Assembly (NCBI GenBank): GCA_023665275.1 | Contig: JAMPEF010000001.1 | Location: forward strand, 477,841-541,840 | Direction: 5' to 3' | Source: Alistipes senegalensis | GTDB taxonomy: Bacteria > Bacillota > Clostridia > Oscillospirales > Ruminococcaceae | DNA: 64,000 nt | Shown: positions 10,088 to 19,973 of the stretch, piece by piece | Position numbering within the stretch: the stretch's first letter is position 1 | How the letters are laid out: each line of letters opens with the position of its first letter | The notes under the pieces: model-generated | Database searches by the model: none | Told to the model about the DNA's origin: nothing | Seen by the model: the letters and a program-made list of their open reading frames with translations, nothing else | Made by a program: the position numbers and the translations under genes

Positions 10088-12045
10088 TTACTTCCTTTCA
10101 GTTCGTTTATTTTATCACGGAGATAGGCGGCGTGTTCAAATTCAAGCATTTTAGCGGCTGTTTTCATTTCGACGGTAAGTTTTTCTATAAGTTCCGTGCG
10201 TTCTTTAGCGGTCAGCTTTTTCTTGTCGGATTTTTCAAGTTTTTTCTTTGAAGTTATTTCCAGTACGTCCCGAACATCTTTTATAATAGTCTCCGGAGTT
10301 ATTCCGTGTTCCTGATTATAGGCTATCTGTAAAGACCGACGGCGTTCAGTTTCGACTATTGCACGTTCCATAGAGCCGGTGACTTCATCGGCATACATGA
10401 TAACTTGTCCGTGACTGTTTCGGGCGGCACGTCCTATAGTCTGAATAAGTGATGTTTCACTTCTTAAAAAACCCTCCTTGTCGGCGTCAAGAATTGCCAC
10501 AAGGCTTACTTCCGGAATATCCAGACCCTCACGGAGAAGATTTATTCCCACAAGGACATCAAATATACCGTTTCTTAAATCCCTGATAATTTCCATACGT
10601 TCTATGGTGTCGATATCGTGGTGCAGATAACGGACTTTCACGCCTAAACGCTCGTAATATTCCGTGAGATTTTCAGCCATTTTCTTGGTAAGCGTCGTAA
10701 TTAATACACGTTCATTTTTTGCGGTACGTGTGTTAATTTCTGAAAGTAAATCGTCTATCTGTCCCACTGTGGACTTGACTATTATTTCAGGGTCAACAAG
10801 TCCGGTAGGTCTTATAACCTGCTCAACTATTATATCAGTTTTTTCACGCTCCAGTTTCGACGGTGTGGCACTGACATATATTGCTTGATTTATATGTGCA
10901 TTGAACTCGTCGAAATTAAGCGGTCTGTTATCAAACGCACTCGGTAATCTGAACCCATAATCAATAAGAGTTGTTTTCCTTGCCCTGTCGCCTGCATACA
11001 TAGCACGTACCTGTGGTAACGTAACGTGGCTTTCATCTACTATCAATAAAAAATCGTCAGGGAAATGGTCAAGAAGTGTAAGCGGTGTACTTCCGGCTGG
11101 TCTTCCGGCAAGTATACGGGAATAATTCTCCACACCACTACAATAACCGACTTCACGTAACATTTCCATATCGTAATGTGTACGCTGTTCAATTCGCTGT
11201 GCCTCTATCAGCTTGTTGTTTTCCGTGAAGTAGTCTATACGTTCGGCAAGTTCCCTGTCTATTTCTTCCAGTGCAGAATCTATTTTTTCATCACCTACAA
11301 CATAGTGTGATGCCGGAAATATCGCCGCATGACTTACAACCGCCTTGACCTCACCAGTGACGGCATTTATTTCTGAGATACGGTCTATTTCGTCGCCGAA
11401 ATACTCTACACGGATTGCGGTATCACTTGAACGTGCCGGAAAAATTTCCACCACGTCGCCACGAACACGGAATTTATTTCGTTCAAAAGCTATGTCATTT
11501 CTTTCATAACGGATTTTTACAAGTTCGCTGATAAGCTGTTCACGGGGCTTTTCAGTTCCCTGACGTATCGAAACAACCATAGAACGATATTCTTCCGGAC
11601 TTCCCAACGAATATATACACGAAACACTTGCCACTATTATAACGTCCCGACGCTCCGCAAGAGCTGTGGTGGCAGAATGTCGGAGCTTGTCTATTTCTTC
11701 GTTTATGGAAGAGTCTTTTTCAATATAGCTGTCTGTACTCGGGACATACGCTTCCGGCTGATAGTAGTCATAATATGACACAAAATACTCAACGGCATTT
11801 TCAGGGAAAAATTCCCGAAACTCAGAGCATAGCTGTGCCGCAAGTATCTTGTTATGTGCAAGTACAAGAGTAGGTTTATTCACACGGGCTATGACGTTTG
11901 CCATTGTGAAAGTCTTTCCCGAACCGGTCACGCCTAATAAAATCTGTTCTTTTTTTCCGTCCCTGATTCCCTGTACAAGTTTATCTATTGCTTGTGGCTG
12001 GTCACCGGCGGGGGCGTACTTTGAGTGCAGTATAAAACGTTCCAT
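10084..12045 (-). CDS. uvrB: Excinuclease ABC subunit B
   Basis: UvrB is the helicase-like damage verification subunit of nucleotide excision repair. Walker A GVTGSGKT is at residues 38-45. The beta-hairpin [12 protein letters not shown], the DEAD-like DESH box, the helicase motif QTIGRAARN and a C-terminal UVR motif ([16 protein letters not shown]) are all present. At 653 residues it is full length. AAGGAG lies just before ATG 12045, and only 13 bp separate it from the upstream hsdS stop. No LexA-type operator is obvious between them, so transcription probably enters through hsdS. Confidence 0.96.
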   Translation of the reverse strand: MERFILHSKYAPAGDQPQAIDKLVQGIRDGKKEQILLGVTGSGKTFTMANVIARVNKPTLVLAHNKILAAQLCSEFREFFPENAVEYFVSYYDYYQPEAYVPSTDSYIEKDSSINEEIDKLRHSATTALAERRDVIIVASVSCIYSLGSPEEYRSMVVSIRQGTEKPREQLISELVKIRYERNDIAFERNKFRVRGDVVEIFPARSSDTAIRVEYFGDEIDRISEINAVTGEVKAVVSHAAIFPASHYVVGDEKIDSALEEIDRELAERIDYFTENNKLIEAQRIEQRTHYDMEMLREVGYCSGVENYSRILAGRPAGSTPLTLLDHFPDDFLLIVDESHVTLPQVRAMYAGDRARKTTLIDYGFRLPSAFDNRPLNFDEFNAHINQAIYVSATPSKLEREKTDIIVEQVIRPTGLVDPEIIVKSTVGQIDDLLSEINTRTAKNERVLITTLTKKMAENLTEYYERLGVKVRYLHHDIDTIERMEIIRDLRNGIFDVLVGINLLREGLDIPEVSLVAILDADKEGFLRSETSLIQTIGRAARNSHGQVIMYADEVTGSMERAIVETERRRSLQIAYNQEHGITPETIIKDVRDVLEITSKKKLEKSDKKKLTAKERTELIEKLTVEMKTAAKMLEFEHAAYLRDKINELKGSK

Positions 12046-12058
12046 TTTTTAACTCCTT

Positions 12059-13216
12059 TCATATGCAGATTTCAGATACATCTATTTCACCGCTCATCAG
12101 CTTAGGCAATAAGCGGTCACGGGCTTCTGATAATCGTATTATTTGTAATTGTTTAGAATGTATCATTTTTAAAAATGAAGATACTTCTTGATAAAACGAA
12201 TTTAAAATTTCTTTTTTAGGCATAATAAACGGCATTGATTTAATAATTGTTGAATTGACAGCATTTGAAATAGATGATGTATTACCCAAAGTATCATATT
12301 GAAAATTCTTTAAATAAAAATAAGTATATGCTTGAATAACATCATCATCAATATAAAAATGAGCAATTGCTTCATTTGTACACATATTTGTTGTTGCAAT
12401 AGCTACACGACCAACTGTAAGCTTGAAACTAACAAATACAGTACCAGCCGGCACAATTTTAACATTAAATTCTTTAATGGCTTCTTCTGTTAAATTTTCA
12501 GACGTATTAAAAACAAATACGTCAAAATTTTTCATATCAGCAATAGATAACCATGGTACACCATTCATACCATTTACAAAAAATTCCTTTTTAGCTCTGG
12601 GTGGTGTTTTTCCGATAGTAATTTTAAAAAAATTATTTGTTTTATCTATTTTCCAGCCCTCTGGTATGCCATCAACAACAGATGTATTTTCATAATCCGG
12701 AAAACGCAAATTCACAAACCATTCTTTATAGAGTTGCTGTGCTATTTCTTCAAGGAGCTTGATTTGCTTCTGATTATTTTCTATCAGGTTATCATAGGCA
12801 GACAAAACAGAAGCTATCTTCTTCTGTTCTGAAATATCAACCGGAATTTTAACAGGTAAACAATGAATATGATTTCTGTTCAACGTCGGAACAGCACTTC
12901 CGCCTGCATAATTTTTTAAATCAAGAATTTTAAGAAAATAATAAATAAAAAATGGGTCAACACCTTTATATTCTTTAATATACAAGGTTGTATTATGTGA
13001 CCAGCTTTTTCCTTTTACAAGTAATGGTTTACCTACACTGCCACTCCTTCCGATAGTTATGCTTGGTTCTTCCGTTGTAAATTTATCATGATAACCTATA
13101 ATTCCATTTGAAGCAACAACAGGATATATTCCGCCATGCATTTTAGTTTTAGGCAAATCATATCCCCTTTGAAATGTAACAATATCCCCTAACAGACATT
13201 CTTTCCATTTTCCCAT
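12059..13216 (-). CDS. hsdS: Type I restriction specificity subunit HsdS (copy 1, solitary)
   Basis: HsdS recognises DNA for type I restriction-modification complexes, together with HsdM and HsdR. The 385-residue protein has two target recognition domains, each followed by a conserved helix (EQKKIASVLSAYDNLIENNQKQIKLLEEIAQQLYKEWFV and the C-terminal QLQIIRLSEARDRLLPKLMSGEI). The LLEEIAQQLYKEWFVNLRFP and MSGEI blocks are classic for the family. No hsdM or hsdR is near. It is the first gene of a cluster that continues with uvrB, the NADAR gene and uvrA, and has a promoter at 13249-13277. Its second half is AT-rich compared with uvrB, suggesting horizontal transfer. Confidence 0.9.
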   Translation of the reverse strand: MGKWKECLLGDIVTFQRGYDLPKTKMHGGIYPVVASNGIIGYHDKFTTEEPSITIGRSGSVGKPLLVKGKSWSHNTTLYIKEYKGVDPFFIYYFLKILDLKNYAGGSAVPTLNRNHIHCLPVKIPVDISEQKKIASVLSAYDNLIENNQKQIKLLEEIAQQLYKEWFVNLRFPDYENTSVVDGIPEGWKIDKTNNFFKITIGKTPPRAKKEFFVNGMNGVPWLSIADMKNFDVFVFNTSENLTEEAIKEFNVKIVPAGTVFVSFKLTVGRVAIATTNMCTNEAIAHFYIDDDVIQAYTYFYLKNFQYDTLGNTSSISNAVNSTIIKSMPFIMPKKEILNSFYQEVSSFLKMIHSKQLQIIRLSEARDRLLPKLMSGEIDVSEICI

Positions 13217-13248
13217 AAATTTTAACCGTCCTTTTTCAGTGTATCTCT

Positions 13249-13277
13249 ATTATACCACAATCCACCACAACAGTAAA
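13249..13277 (-). promoter_or_regulatory. Promoter of the hsdS-uvrB-NADAR-uvrA cluster
   Basis: On the minus strand TTTACT (13277-13272) and TATAAT (13254-13249) are 17 bp apart, about 33 bp ahead of hsdS. It is divergent from the secA promoter. Confidence 0.6.
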
Positions 13278-13331
13278 GCATGAAAACATATTTTCTTTTT
13301 TTAATTTATTCATTCCTTTTCAAAACGGGTA

Positions 13332-13360
13332 TTGACAAAACTGTTTCTTTGTTGTAAAAT
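13332..13360 (+). promoter_or_regulatory. secA promoter
   Basis: TTGACA (13332-13337) and TAAAAT (13355-13360) are separated by exactly 17 bp, 50 bp ahead of the secA start. Confidence 0.8.
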
Positions 13361-13410
13361 ATATTATATGTATTCATACAGGACAATAAATTGTAAAGGC
13401 GGTAAATAAA

Positions 13411-16161
13411 ATGGGTTTTTTTCAGAACATTTTCGGTGCTAATGCTTATTCAAACAGAGAACTCAAACGCATCGAACCTATAAAAAATAAAGTTCTCGCA
13501 CTTGAGGAAGAATACGGAAAACTTTCGGACGCTGAACTTAAAGCCAAAACTCAGGAATTTAAAGACAGACTCGCTTCCGGTGAAAGTCTTGACAGCATGA
13601 TGGCGGAGGCGCTCGCTACTGTACGTGAGGGTGCATGGCGTGTACTCGAAAAAAAGCCGTATCCGGTTCAGATTATCGGTGCAATAGTTCTGCATCAGGG
13701 ACGTATTGCCGAAATGCGTACCGGTGAAGGTAAAACTCTTGTTGCGTGTGTTGCAGCTTATCTTAACGCACTCACCGGATTGGGTGTCCACGTTGTTACG
13801 GTAAATGACTATCTCGCAAAAACACAGGCTGAGGAAATGGGAAAAGTTCTCCGCTGGCTCGGACTTACTGTAGGTTGTATTCTTCACGGTCTCACCAACG
13901 ACCAGCGTCGAGAGGCTTATAATTGTGATGTTACATACGCTACCAATAATGAACTTGGTTTTGACTACCTCCGTGACAACATGGTTACACACAAGGAAGA
14001 ACGTGTACAGCGTAAGCCTAATTTTGCAGTAGTCGACGAAGTGGACTCAATTCTTATTGATGAAGCACGTACTCCGCTTATCATTTCTGGTAAGGGTGAC
14101 AAGTCCACACAGCTTTATTCTATAGTTGACCGTTTCGCTAAAACACTTACTTCAACGACTGTCGTTGAAATGGACAGCAAGGAAGACCAGGACGCACTCA
14201 ATGAAACCGCTGACTACATCATTGACGAAAAAGCTAAAACCGCTACCATTACACAACGTGGTGTCAAAAAGGCTGAACAGGTATTCAATGTTGAAAACCT
14301 TATGGATTCCGAAAACTTAACACTTTTACATCATATAAATCAGGCTATCAAGGCTAACGGCGTCATGAAAAATGACATTGATTACGTCGTAAGAGATGGT
14401 GAAATTGTTATTGTTGACGAGTTCACCGGACGTATGATGGAGGGTAGACGTTTCAATGATGGTCTGCATCAGGCTATAGAGGCTAAAGAGGGTGTTAAGG
14501 TAAAAAGCGAGTCAAAAACTCTTGCTACAATCACATTCCAAAATTTCTTCAGACTTTATAATAAACTCTCCGGCATGACCGGTACGGCTATGACAGAAGA
14601 AGACGAATTTAAAGAAATCTATAAACTTGATGTTATTTCAATCCCGACCAATAAACCGGTTATCCGTATTGACCACAATGACCAGATATACAGTTCCGAA
14701 AAGGGCAAGTATTCCGCTATAATAGAACAGATTATAGAATGCCACAAAAAAGGACAGCCTATACTTGTTGGTACTGTATCAATCGAAAAATCAGAACTTC
14801 TCTCCGCTATGTTGAAACGTAAGGGCATTAAGCATAACGTCCTGAACGCAAAACAGCACGCCAAAGAAGCTGAAATAGTCGCACAGGCTGGAAAATACGG
14901 CTCTGTAACAATTGCCACAAATATGGCTGGTCGTGGTACTGATATTATGCTTGGTGGTAACGCTGAATTTCTTGCAAGAGCTGAACTCCGCAAGCGTGAA
15001 ATGCCTGAGGAACTCATAACAGAAGCTATCGGCTTTGCTGATACCGATAATCCGGAAGTAATCAAGGCTCGTAAACTCTATCAAGAACTTTACGACAGAT
15101 TCAACAGGGAAGTCAAGGAAAAAGCCGTTGCTGTACGTGAGGCAGGCGGACTTTACATTCTTGGTACTGAACGTCATGAATCACGCCGTATTGATAACCA
15201 GTTAAGAGGACGTGCAGGACGTCAGGGTGACCCTGGTGAAAGTTGTTTCTTCCTGTCGGTTGAAGATGACCTTATGCGAATTTTTGCCGGTGACCGTCTT
15301 GAAAATATGATGAAAACTCTGAACGTCGAAGAGACTATGCCTATTGAAAGCAAAATGCTTACAAAAATTATAGAATCCTCACAGAAAAAAGTTGAGGGAA
15401 ATAATTTCAGTATCAGAAAGAACGTTCTTAATTATGACGACGTTATGAACACACAGCGTGAAATCATTTATAAACAGCGTTCACAGGTGCTTGACGGTGA
15501 AGACCTCCACGAAAGTATCATGAAAATGATGGAAGAACTTATTTACTCTACTGTAAATACTTACCTTGCCGACGACGAAAGAAATGACTGGAATATGGTA
15601 GGTCTAAAGGAGTTTTTCTTAGGCTGGCTTATCGGTCAGGAAGATTTGACTTTCACGGACGAAGAACTTGCTACTGTAACAAAACAGGATATTATTACTG
15701 CACTCAATACGAAAGCCATTGAAATTTATCAGGCTAAGGAAGAAGAATACGGCACCGAAATTATGCGTGAACTTGAAAGAGTTATACTCCTTAAAGTCGT
15801 TGATACTAAGTGGATGGCACATATCGATGACATGGAAGAACTCAAAAAAGGTATCAATTTACGTTCATACGGACAGAAAAACCCTGTTATTGAATACAGA
15901 TATGAAGGTTTTGAGATGTTCGATGCTATGGTTGAGTCTATCCGTGAAGATACTATCCGTATGTTACTTACGGTAAAACTCCAGAAAAATCAGACACCAC
16001 AGCGTGAACAGGTCGCCAAGCCTGACGCTCCGAACGCCGGAGCAGGTGACGGAAGTTTTTCCAATACCGCAAAAAGTGACAAAATAGGCGACAATGACCC
16101 TTGTCCGTGCGGTAGCGGTAAAAAATATAAGAAATGTTGCAAAAACAAGGAAAATAAATAA
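13411..16161 (+). CDS. secA: Protein translocase ATPase SecA
   Basis: SecA is the motor that pushes preproteins through the SecYEG channel at the membrane. Walker A MRTGEGKT is at residues 102-109 and the DEAD-type motif is in [20 protein letters not shown]. Also visible are the helicase motif [31 protein letters not shown] and the C-terminal zinc/SecB-type motif [13 protein letters not shown]. The 916-residue length is normal. The ribosome binding site is weak (AAAGGCGG), and ATG 13411 is the only plausible start. It has its own promoter, and the lipoprotein gene follows 46 bp later. Confidence 0.97.
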   Translation: MGFFQNIFGANAYSNRELKRIEPIKNKVLALEEEYGKLSDAELKAKTQEFKDRLASGESLDSMMAEALATVREGAWRVLEKKPYPVQIIGAIVLHQGRIAEMRTGEGKTLVACVAAYLNALTGLGVHVVTVNDYLAKTQAEEMGKVLRWLGLTVGCILHGLTNDQRREAYNCDVTYATNNELGFDYLRDNMVTHKEERVQRKPNFAVVDEVDSILIDEARTPLIISGKGDKSTQLYSIVDRFAKTLTSTTVVEMDSKEDQDALNETADYIIDEKAKTATITQRGVKKAEQVFNVENLMDSENLTLLHHINQAIKANGVMKNDIDYVVRDGEIVIVDEFTGRMMEGRRFNDGLHQAIEAKEGVKVKSESKTLATITFQNFFRLYNKLSGMTGTAMTEEDEFKEIYKLDVISIPTNKPVIRIDHNDQIYSSEKGKYSAIIEQIIECHKKGQPILVGTVSIEKSELLSAMLKRKGIKHNVLNAKQHAKEAEIVAQAGKYGSVTIATNMAGRGTDIMLGGNAEFLARAELRKREMPEELITEAIGFADTDNPEVIKARKLYQELYDRFNREVKEKAVAVREAGGLYILGTERHESRRIDNQLRGRAGRQGDPGESCFFLSVEDDLMRIFAGDRLENMMKTLNVEETMPIESKMLTKIIESSQKKVEGNNFSIRKNVLNYDDVMNTQREIIYKQRSQVLDGEDLHESIMKMMEELIYSTVNTYLADDERNDWNMVGLKEFFLGWLIGQEDLTFTDEELATVTKQDIITALNTKAIEIYQAKEEEYGTEIMRELERVILLKVVDTKWMAHIDDMEELKKGINLRSYGQKNPVIEYRYEGFEMFDAMVESIREDTIRMLLTVKLQKNQTPQREQVAKPDAPNAGAGDGSFSNTAKSDKIGDNDPCPCGSGKKYKKCCKNKENK

Positions 16162-16207
16162 TCATATCGGGGCGGAGTTTTCCGTCCCTTGTTTTAAGGA
16201 CACTAAT

Positions 16208-17272
16208 ATGAAAAAATATATTTTTTTGCTTGCTGTTTTGTTTCTGTCGGGCTGTGCGTCGGAGAACAATATGGAACTTCCTACAACAACCCACTCCCAA
16301 AGTAACTATATTGAATATTCAGTCACGGAAAATAAAGTTGACCTGAAACTTAATAAAAAAATAGTTCAGACACTTGAATTTGAACACAATATAAATAAGG
16401 ACGATATTTCAGCCGAAGATTTTGATTTTGACGGATATACAGATATATGTATTCCCACATTTCATGATATGAGACTTTATTCATATTACCGTTACAATCC
16501 CGATACAGAACAGTTTGAGGAATGGGACGAGCTGAATAAAATCGATAATATACTTGAAATTAATTCCGATAATACTCTTACTGAATATTCCGCCTATTTA
16601 AACGATTATATAACATACAAATGGAATGATGATATTCTTGAACCTATTAAATTGTTGAAATGTTACTCTACACATGAAGGCGATATAGAAGACCTCTATG
16701 AATATCAGCCCGACGGCAGTAAAATCCTTGTTGAGCGTACAATCATAAATCCGGAAAATAATACAAACCGTAAAATTACCAATTGTAACAAAGTTATTTA
16801 TTTTGAGGTAACCGAAAATTCAGTAAATGTTATGCGTAATGGAAAAATTATTCAGTCGATTGAAAATAAAACCCTATATAACTCTTGCGGTTCACTTGGT
16901 CACTATATTGCACCCGAAACATTTATTAATAATTCCGATTTCGATTTTGACGGCTACAATGATTTATATATTCCGAACTTGAATGAATGTGATGAATTTC
17001 ACGGCACATACTACCGCTATAATCCAGATACGGAACAGTTTGAGGAGTGGGACGAATTAAATAAAATCGGCAAACTTCTTACTATTGGTATGTCGCAAAA
17101 TGTAAGAATAGGACAAGTTCTTTCTTTGGACACTCACGACGGTCAAACTTTTATATACAAATGGAACGGCGACAGTCTGAATTTAGTTGAACACTGTGAA
17201 ACAGATGCGGATAATAACAAAATATGGTACTATATTGATGAAAACGGAAATGAATTTCTCAGTGAATATTAA
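16208..17272 (+). CDS. Lipoprotein with duplicated DxDGYxD repeat
   Basis: ATG 16208 gives a type II signal peptide, MKKYIFLLAVLFLSGC, with the lipobox cysteine at residue 16, so the mature protein is probably anchored on the outer face of the membrane. An in-frame ATG upstream (16094) lies inside secA and would bury this signal, so I rejected it. AAGGA precedes the chosen start. Two homologous halves follow. Each carries DFDFDGYxD, resembling calcium-binding FG-GAP/XAC2610-type loops, and then an almost identical YYRYNPDTEQFEEWDELNKI. The function is unknown; ligand or surface binding is inference. Confidence 0.75.
   Translation: MKKYIFLLAVLFLSGCASENNMELPTTTHSQSNYIEYSVTENKVDLKLNKKIVQTLEFEHNINKDDISAEDFDFDGYTDICIPTFHDMRLYSYYRYNPDTEQFEEWDELNKIDNILEINSDNTLTEYSAYLNDYITYKWNDDILEPIKLLKCYSTHEGDIEDLYEYQPDGSKILVERTIINPENNTNRKITNCNKVIYFEVTENSVNVMRNGKIIQSIENKTLYNSCGSLGHYIAPETFINNSDFDFDGYNDLYIPNLNECDEFHGTYYRYNPDTEQFEEWDELNKIGKLLTIGMSQNVRIGQVLSLDTHDGQTFIYKWNGDSLNLVEHCETDADNNKIWYYIDENGNEFLSEY
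16484..17073 (+). repeat. Internal tandem repeat of the lipoprotein gene
   Basis: The segment coding for YYRYNPDTEQFEEWDELNKI occurs near 16487-16546 and again near 17009-17068 with mostly silent differences. This conservation points to a fairly recent or gene-converted duplication of the whole half-protein unit. Confidence 0.7.
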
Positions 17273-17285
17273 TGGAGGTGATTTT

Positions 17286-17771
17286 ATGGCTCTTGTTTAT
17301 AGTAAATTAACAAATAAAGAAAAAAATGAAATAATTTCTAAAAATGGGTTTAACCATCCTCATAAAAAAAGAGGCTATGAATATCCGGCTGAATTGTCTG
17401 ATATTGTAGTTGACGAAACCCGAAAAATTCAATTTTTAAAGTTATCGAATATGATTGGATATATACCAGCAATTTATTCAATTGTATGGAAAGAACACTA
17501 TTGTAGTGTTTATATTTCGTATAAAATTGAATTTATTGAAGAAAAACTTACAACTAAAAAAATAATAAGATGGAATATAAATAATATATTTGCTCAAAAA
17601 TTTTTTAAAGAATATGAAAGTGAATTAATATCAGCAATAATAGAAATGTTTTCTTTTTTTATTATTCATGATAAAAAAGATATAAAGGAAACTATTTTAT
17701 GTAATAGGTCAACAGTAACATATGTTAAAGATAATAGTATATTTTTGCATATTGGATACAGAAAAAAATAG
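17286..17771 (+). CDS. AT-rich hypothetical protein (161 aa)
   Basis: The start ATG 17286 is set by a strong GGAGGTG ribosome binding site in the block AATGGAGGTGATTTT. The product begins MALVYSKLTNKEKNEIISKNG and has a predicted beta-rich middle (YSIVWKEHYCSVYISYKIEF). No known domain is recognised. It looks distantly related to the next gene: both open with a short hydrophobic strand, L-T-x-x-E-K and a WKE-x-x-C segment. Codons are much more AT-rich than in secA or hslO, suggesting acquired DNA. A toxin-immunity or contact-dependent role is possible but unsupported. Confidence 0.65.
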   Translation: MALVYSKLTNKEKNEIISKNGFNHPHKKRGYEYPAELSDIVVDETRKIQFLKLSNMIGYIPAIYSIVWKEHYCSVYISYKIEFIEEKLTTKKIIRWNINNIFAQKFFKEYESELISAIIEMFSFFIIHDKKDIKETILCNRSTVTYVKDNSIFLHIGYRKK

Positions 17772-17826
17772 AAGATATTATTACAGACTGGAAGACAGCT
17801 CATTATTTAGAATGGAGGTGATTTTT

Positions 17827-18306
17827 GTGGCTTTTATTAATTGTGAATTAACAGAACAAGAGAAAGATAAATTAGCTCTTCTTAATCTTAAAAATCCCTT
17901 ATTTCCAAAAAAACAGGTTGAACTAAATAAATTATCTTATCAAACTTTTGATAAAGAACAAGACGCAAGATTATTAATTATCAGACCTGAAATTATATGG
18001 CCAATGGTAGCTATATTTTTGTGGAAAGAAAATGTATGTGAAATATATGCTCATGATATTATAGATTATGAAATAGATGAAATAAATTTGAAAGCAATAA
18101 TTACTCTAAAATGGAAGATTGATAAGATTAATATCCCCGAATGTTTGAAAAATCAAAAAGATGAACTTTTAGAATTGATAAAAGAATCTTTGATTGTCAA
18201 GGGTAAAAAATTACATTGTTTAGATGATATAGAAAGCAAAGCTTTTCCTTTTTCTGTTCAATGTAATATTGTTTTTGAAGGCAAATTAGAACTTATATTT
18301 TATTAA
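17827..18306 (+). CDS. AT-rich hypothetical protein (159 aa)
   Basis: This gene begins at GTG 17827, chosen because the block AATGGAGGTGATTTTT sits directly before it as in the neighbouring genes. An ATG at 17722 would overlap the previous gene and lacks a ribosome binding site. The product (MAFINCELTEQEKDKLALLNL, then IFLWKENVCEIYAHDII) appears to be a distant paralogue of the preceding protein. No function is recognised. The strong AT bias is shared with its neighbour and stops at the methyltransferase gene. Confidence 0.65.
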   Translation: MAFINCELTEQEKDKLALLNLKNPLFPKKQVELNKLSYQTFDKEQDARLLIIRPEIIWPMVAIFLWKENVCEIYAHDIIDYEIDEINLKAIITLKWKIDKINIPECLKNQKDELLELIKESLIVKGKKLHCLDDIESKAFPFSVQCNIVFEGKLELIFY

Positions 18307-18319
18307 TGGAGGTGATTAA

Positions 18320-19087
18320 ATGAGCGGTTACAGTGTTTTTGCACGCTACTATGATGATTTGACAAAAAATATAGACTATAAACAACGTGCGGAATATTTC
18401 AGTGAAATAATTAAAAAATTCAAGACTACTGACGGAAATATTCTCCTTGACCTCGCCTGCGGTACTGGCAGTATCTCGGAGGAAATGGCACGCCTTGGCT
18501 ATGATGTTATCGGAATTGACAACTCACAGGAAATGTTAGGTATTGCACTTGACAAGAAATTCGACAGCGGACTTAATATTCAATACTTATGTCAGGATAT
18601 GCGGAATATCGATATGTTCGGAACTATTGATATTACTATATGTGCTTTGGATAGTATAAATCATCTTGCAAATATCGACGATGTAAGAAAAGTTTTTCAG
18701 AAAGTATCTTTGTTTTCCGAATATAACGGATTGTTTATATTTGATATAAATACAATATATAAACATAAAAACATTTTAGCTGATAATACATTTACATATG
18801 AAACTGATAATCTTTACTGCATATGGGAAAATTCCCTTAATCCTAAAAACAATGAAGTAAAAATGAATCTTGAATTTTTTGAACTGGAAGAAAATGGGCT
18901 TTATTCAAGAAGTTCAGATAGTTTTTCCGAAAAGGCTTACAGTGAGGAAATTATTGACAAACTGCTTATTGAAAATAATTTCGATATATTGGCAAAATAT
19001 AGTGATGATACATTCAACGCACCGGAAGAAACAACACAAAGAATTATTTACGTCGCAAGGTGCAGACTTATGAAAGAAGGTATTTAA
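18320..19087 (+). CDS. Class I SAM-dependent methyltransferase
   Basis: The 255-residue protein has the SAM-binding motif I LLDLACGTGSISEEMA, motif II DVIGIDNSQEML and a CQDMRNID segment, all typical of small-molecule methyltransferases of the ubiE/rebM type. The substrate cannot be assigned. ATG 18320 follows the same TAATGGAGGTGATT block that precedes the two AT-rich genes. It stops one base before the hslO start, so it is cotranscribed with hslO and hflX. Confidence 0.85.
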   Translation: MSGYSVFARYYDDLTKNIDYKQRAEYFSEIIKKFKTTDGNILLDLACGTGSISEEMARLGYDVIGIDNSQEMLGIALDKKFDSGLNIQYLCQDMRNIDMFGTIDITICALDSINHLANIDDVRKVFQKVSLFSEYNGLFIFDINTIYKHKNILADNTFTYETDNLYCIWENSLNPKNNEVKMNLEFFELEENGLYSRSSDSFSEKAYSEEIIDKLLIENNFDILAKYSDDTFNAPEETTQRIIYVARCRLMKEGI

Positions 19088-19088
19088 A

Positions 19089-19961
19089 ATGGGTAAATTA
19101 TACAGAGTTATCACGGCGGACGGCTCAGCTTTTGCGGCTGTCCTTGACGCTAAAGACATTGTTTCAGAAATAGAAAAAATACACAAGACATCTGCTGTAG
19201 TTACGGCGGCTTTAGGACGGCTCACAATAGGAGCTTCGCTTATGGGCTATATGCTGAAAGGTCAGAATGACAGTTTAACACTCCGTGTAGATGGTGACGG
19301 GCAGACCGGACAGCTTGTGGCAGTTTCCGACAGTATGGGAAATGTAAAAAGTTATGTAAATAATCCTGTTGTTGAAATCCCACTTAATGCACAGGGAAAA
19401 CTTGATGTAGGTGGTGCTGTAGGTCATAACGGAACACTTTCAGTAGTCAAGGATTTAGGTTTAAAAGAGCCATATGTGGGAGTTATTCCGCTTATTTCCG
19501 GTGAAATCGCTGAAGATATTGCCAATTATTACGCCACAAGCGAACAGATTCCGACAGTATGTAGTTTAGGCGTTCTCGTAAACCCAGATTTGTCGGTAAA
19601 ATCTGCCGGTGGTTTTCTTGTACAGTTACTTCCGTTTGCGGACGAAAAATGTATAGATATTATCGAAAAAAATTTAAATAAAATGTGTCCGGTATCGGCT
19701 ATGCTTGCCGACAGTGTAACGCCTGAAGAAATCGCAAATATGCTCCTTGACGGGCTGAATCCTGAACCTCTTGACGAATCCGCACCGTCATATAAATGCG
19801 ACTGTAGCCGTGAACGTACTGAAAGAGTTTTAATAAGTCTCGGCAAAAAGGAACTAAATTCAATAGCAGATGACAACAAGGATATTTCTATGGGTTGTCA
19901 TTTCTGTGGCAAGGAATATGTTTTCACTCCGGAGGAAATCAGAAATCTTGCCGGAAATTAA
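19089..19961 (+). CDS. hslO: Redox-regulated chaperone Hsp33
   Basis: Hsp33 is a cytosolic holdase activated by oxidation. The 290-residue protein has the expected N-terminal domain (RVDGDGQTGQLVAVSD, NPVVEIPLNAQGKLDVGGAVG). The C-terminal zinc switch has cysteine pairs CDC (in YKCDCSRER) and CHFC (in GCHFCGKEY), all four present. It follows the methyltransferase by one base and is followed 12 bp later by hflX, suggesting a stress-related operon. Confidence 0.93.
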   Translation: MGKLYRVITADGSAFAAVLDAKDIVSEIEKIHKTSAVVTAALGRLTIGASLMGYMLKGQNDSLTLRVDGDGQTGQLVAVSDSMGNVKSYVNNPVVEIPLNAQGKLDVGGAVGHNGTLSVVKDLGLKEPYVGVIPLISGEIAEDIANYYATSEQIPTVCSLGVLVNPDLSVKSAGGFLVQLLPFADEKCIDIIEKNLNKMCPVSAMLADSVTPEEIANMLLDGLNPEPLDESAPSYKCDCSRERTERVLISLGKKELNSIADDNKDISMGCHFCGKEYVFTPEEIRNLAGN

Positions 19962-19973
19962 AGAGGTGAATTT

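Noticed and set aside
12046..12058. Possible LexA operator before uvrB
   Set aside because: Only 13 bp of ribosome binding site sequence lie between hsdS and uvrB, and no GAAC-type SOS box was found here or ahead of hsdS.
16094..16207. Longer start for the lipoprotein inside secA
   Set aside because: It would overlap the secA end and hide a clear lipoprotein signal peptide beginning at 16208.
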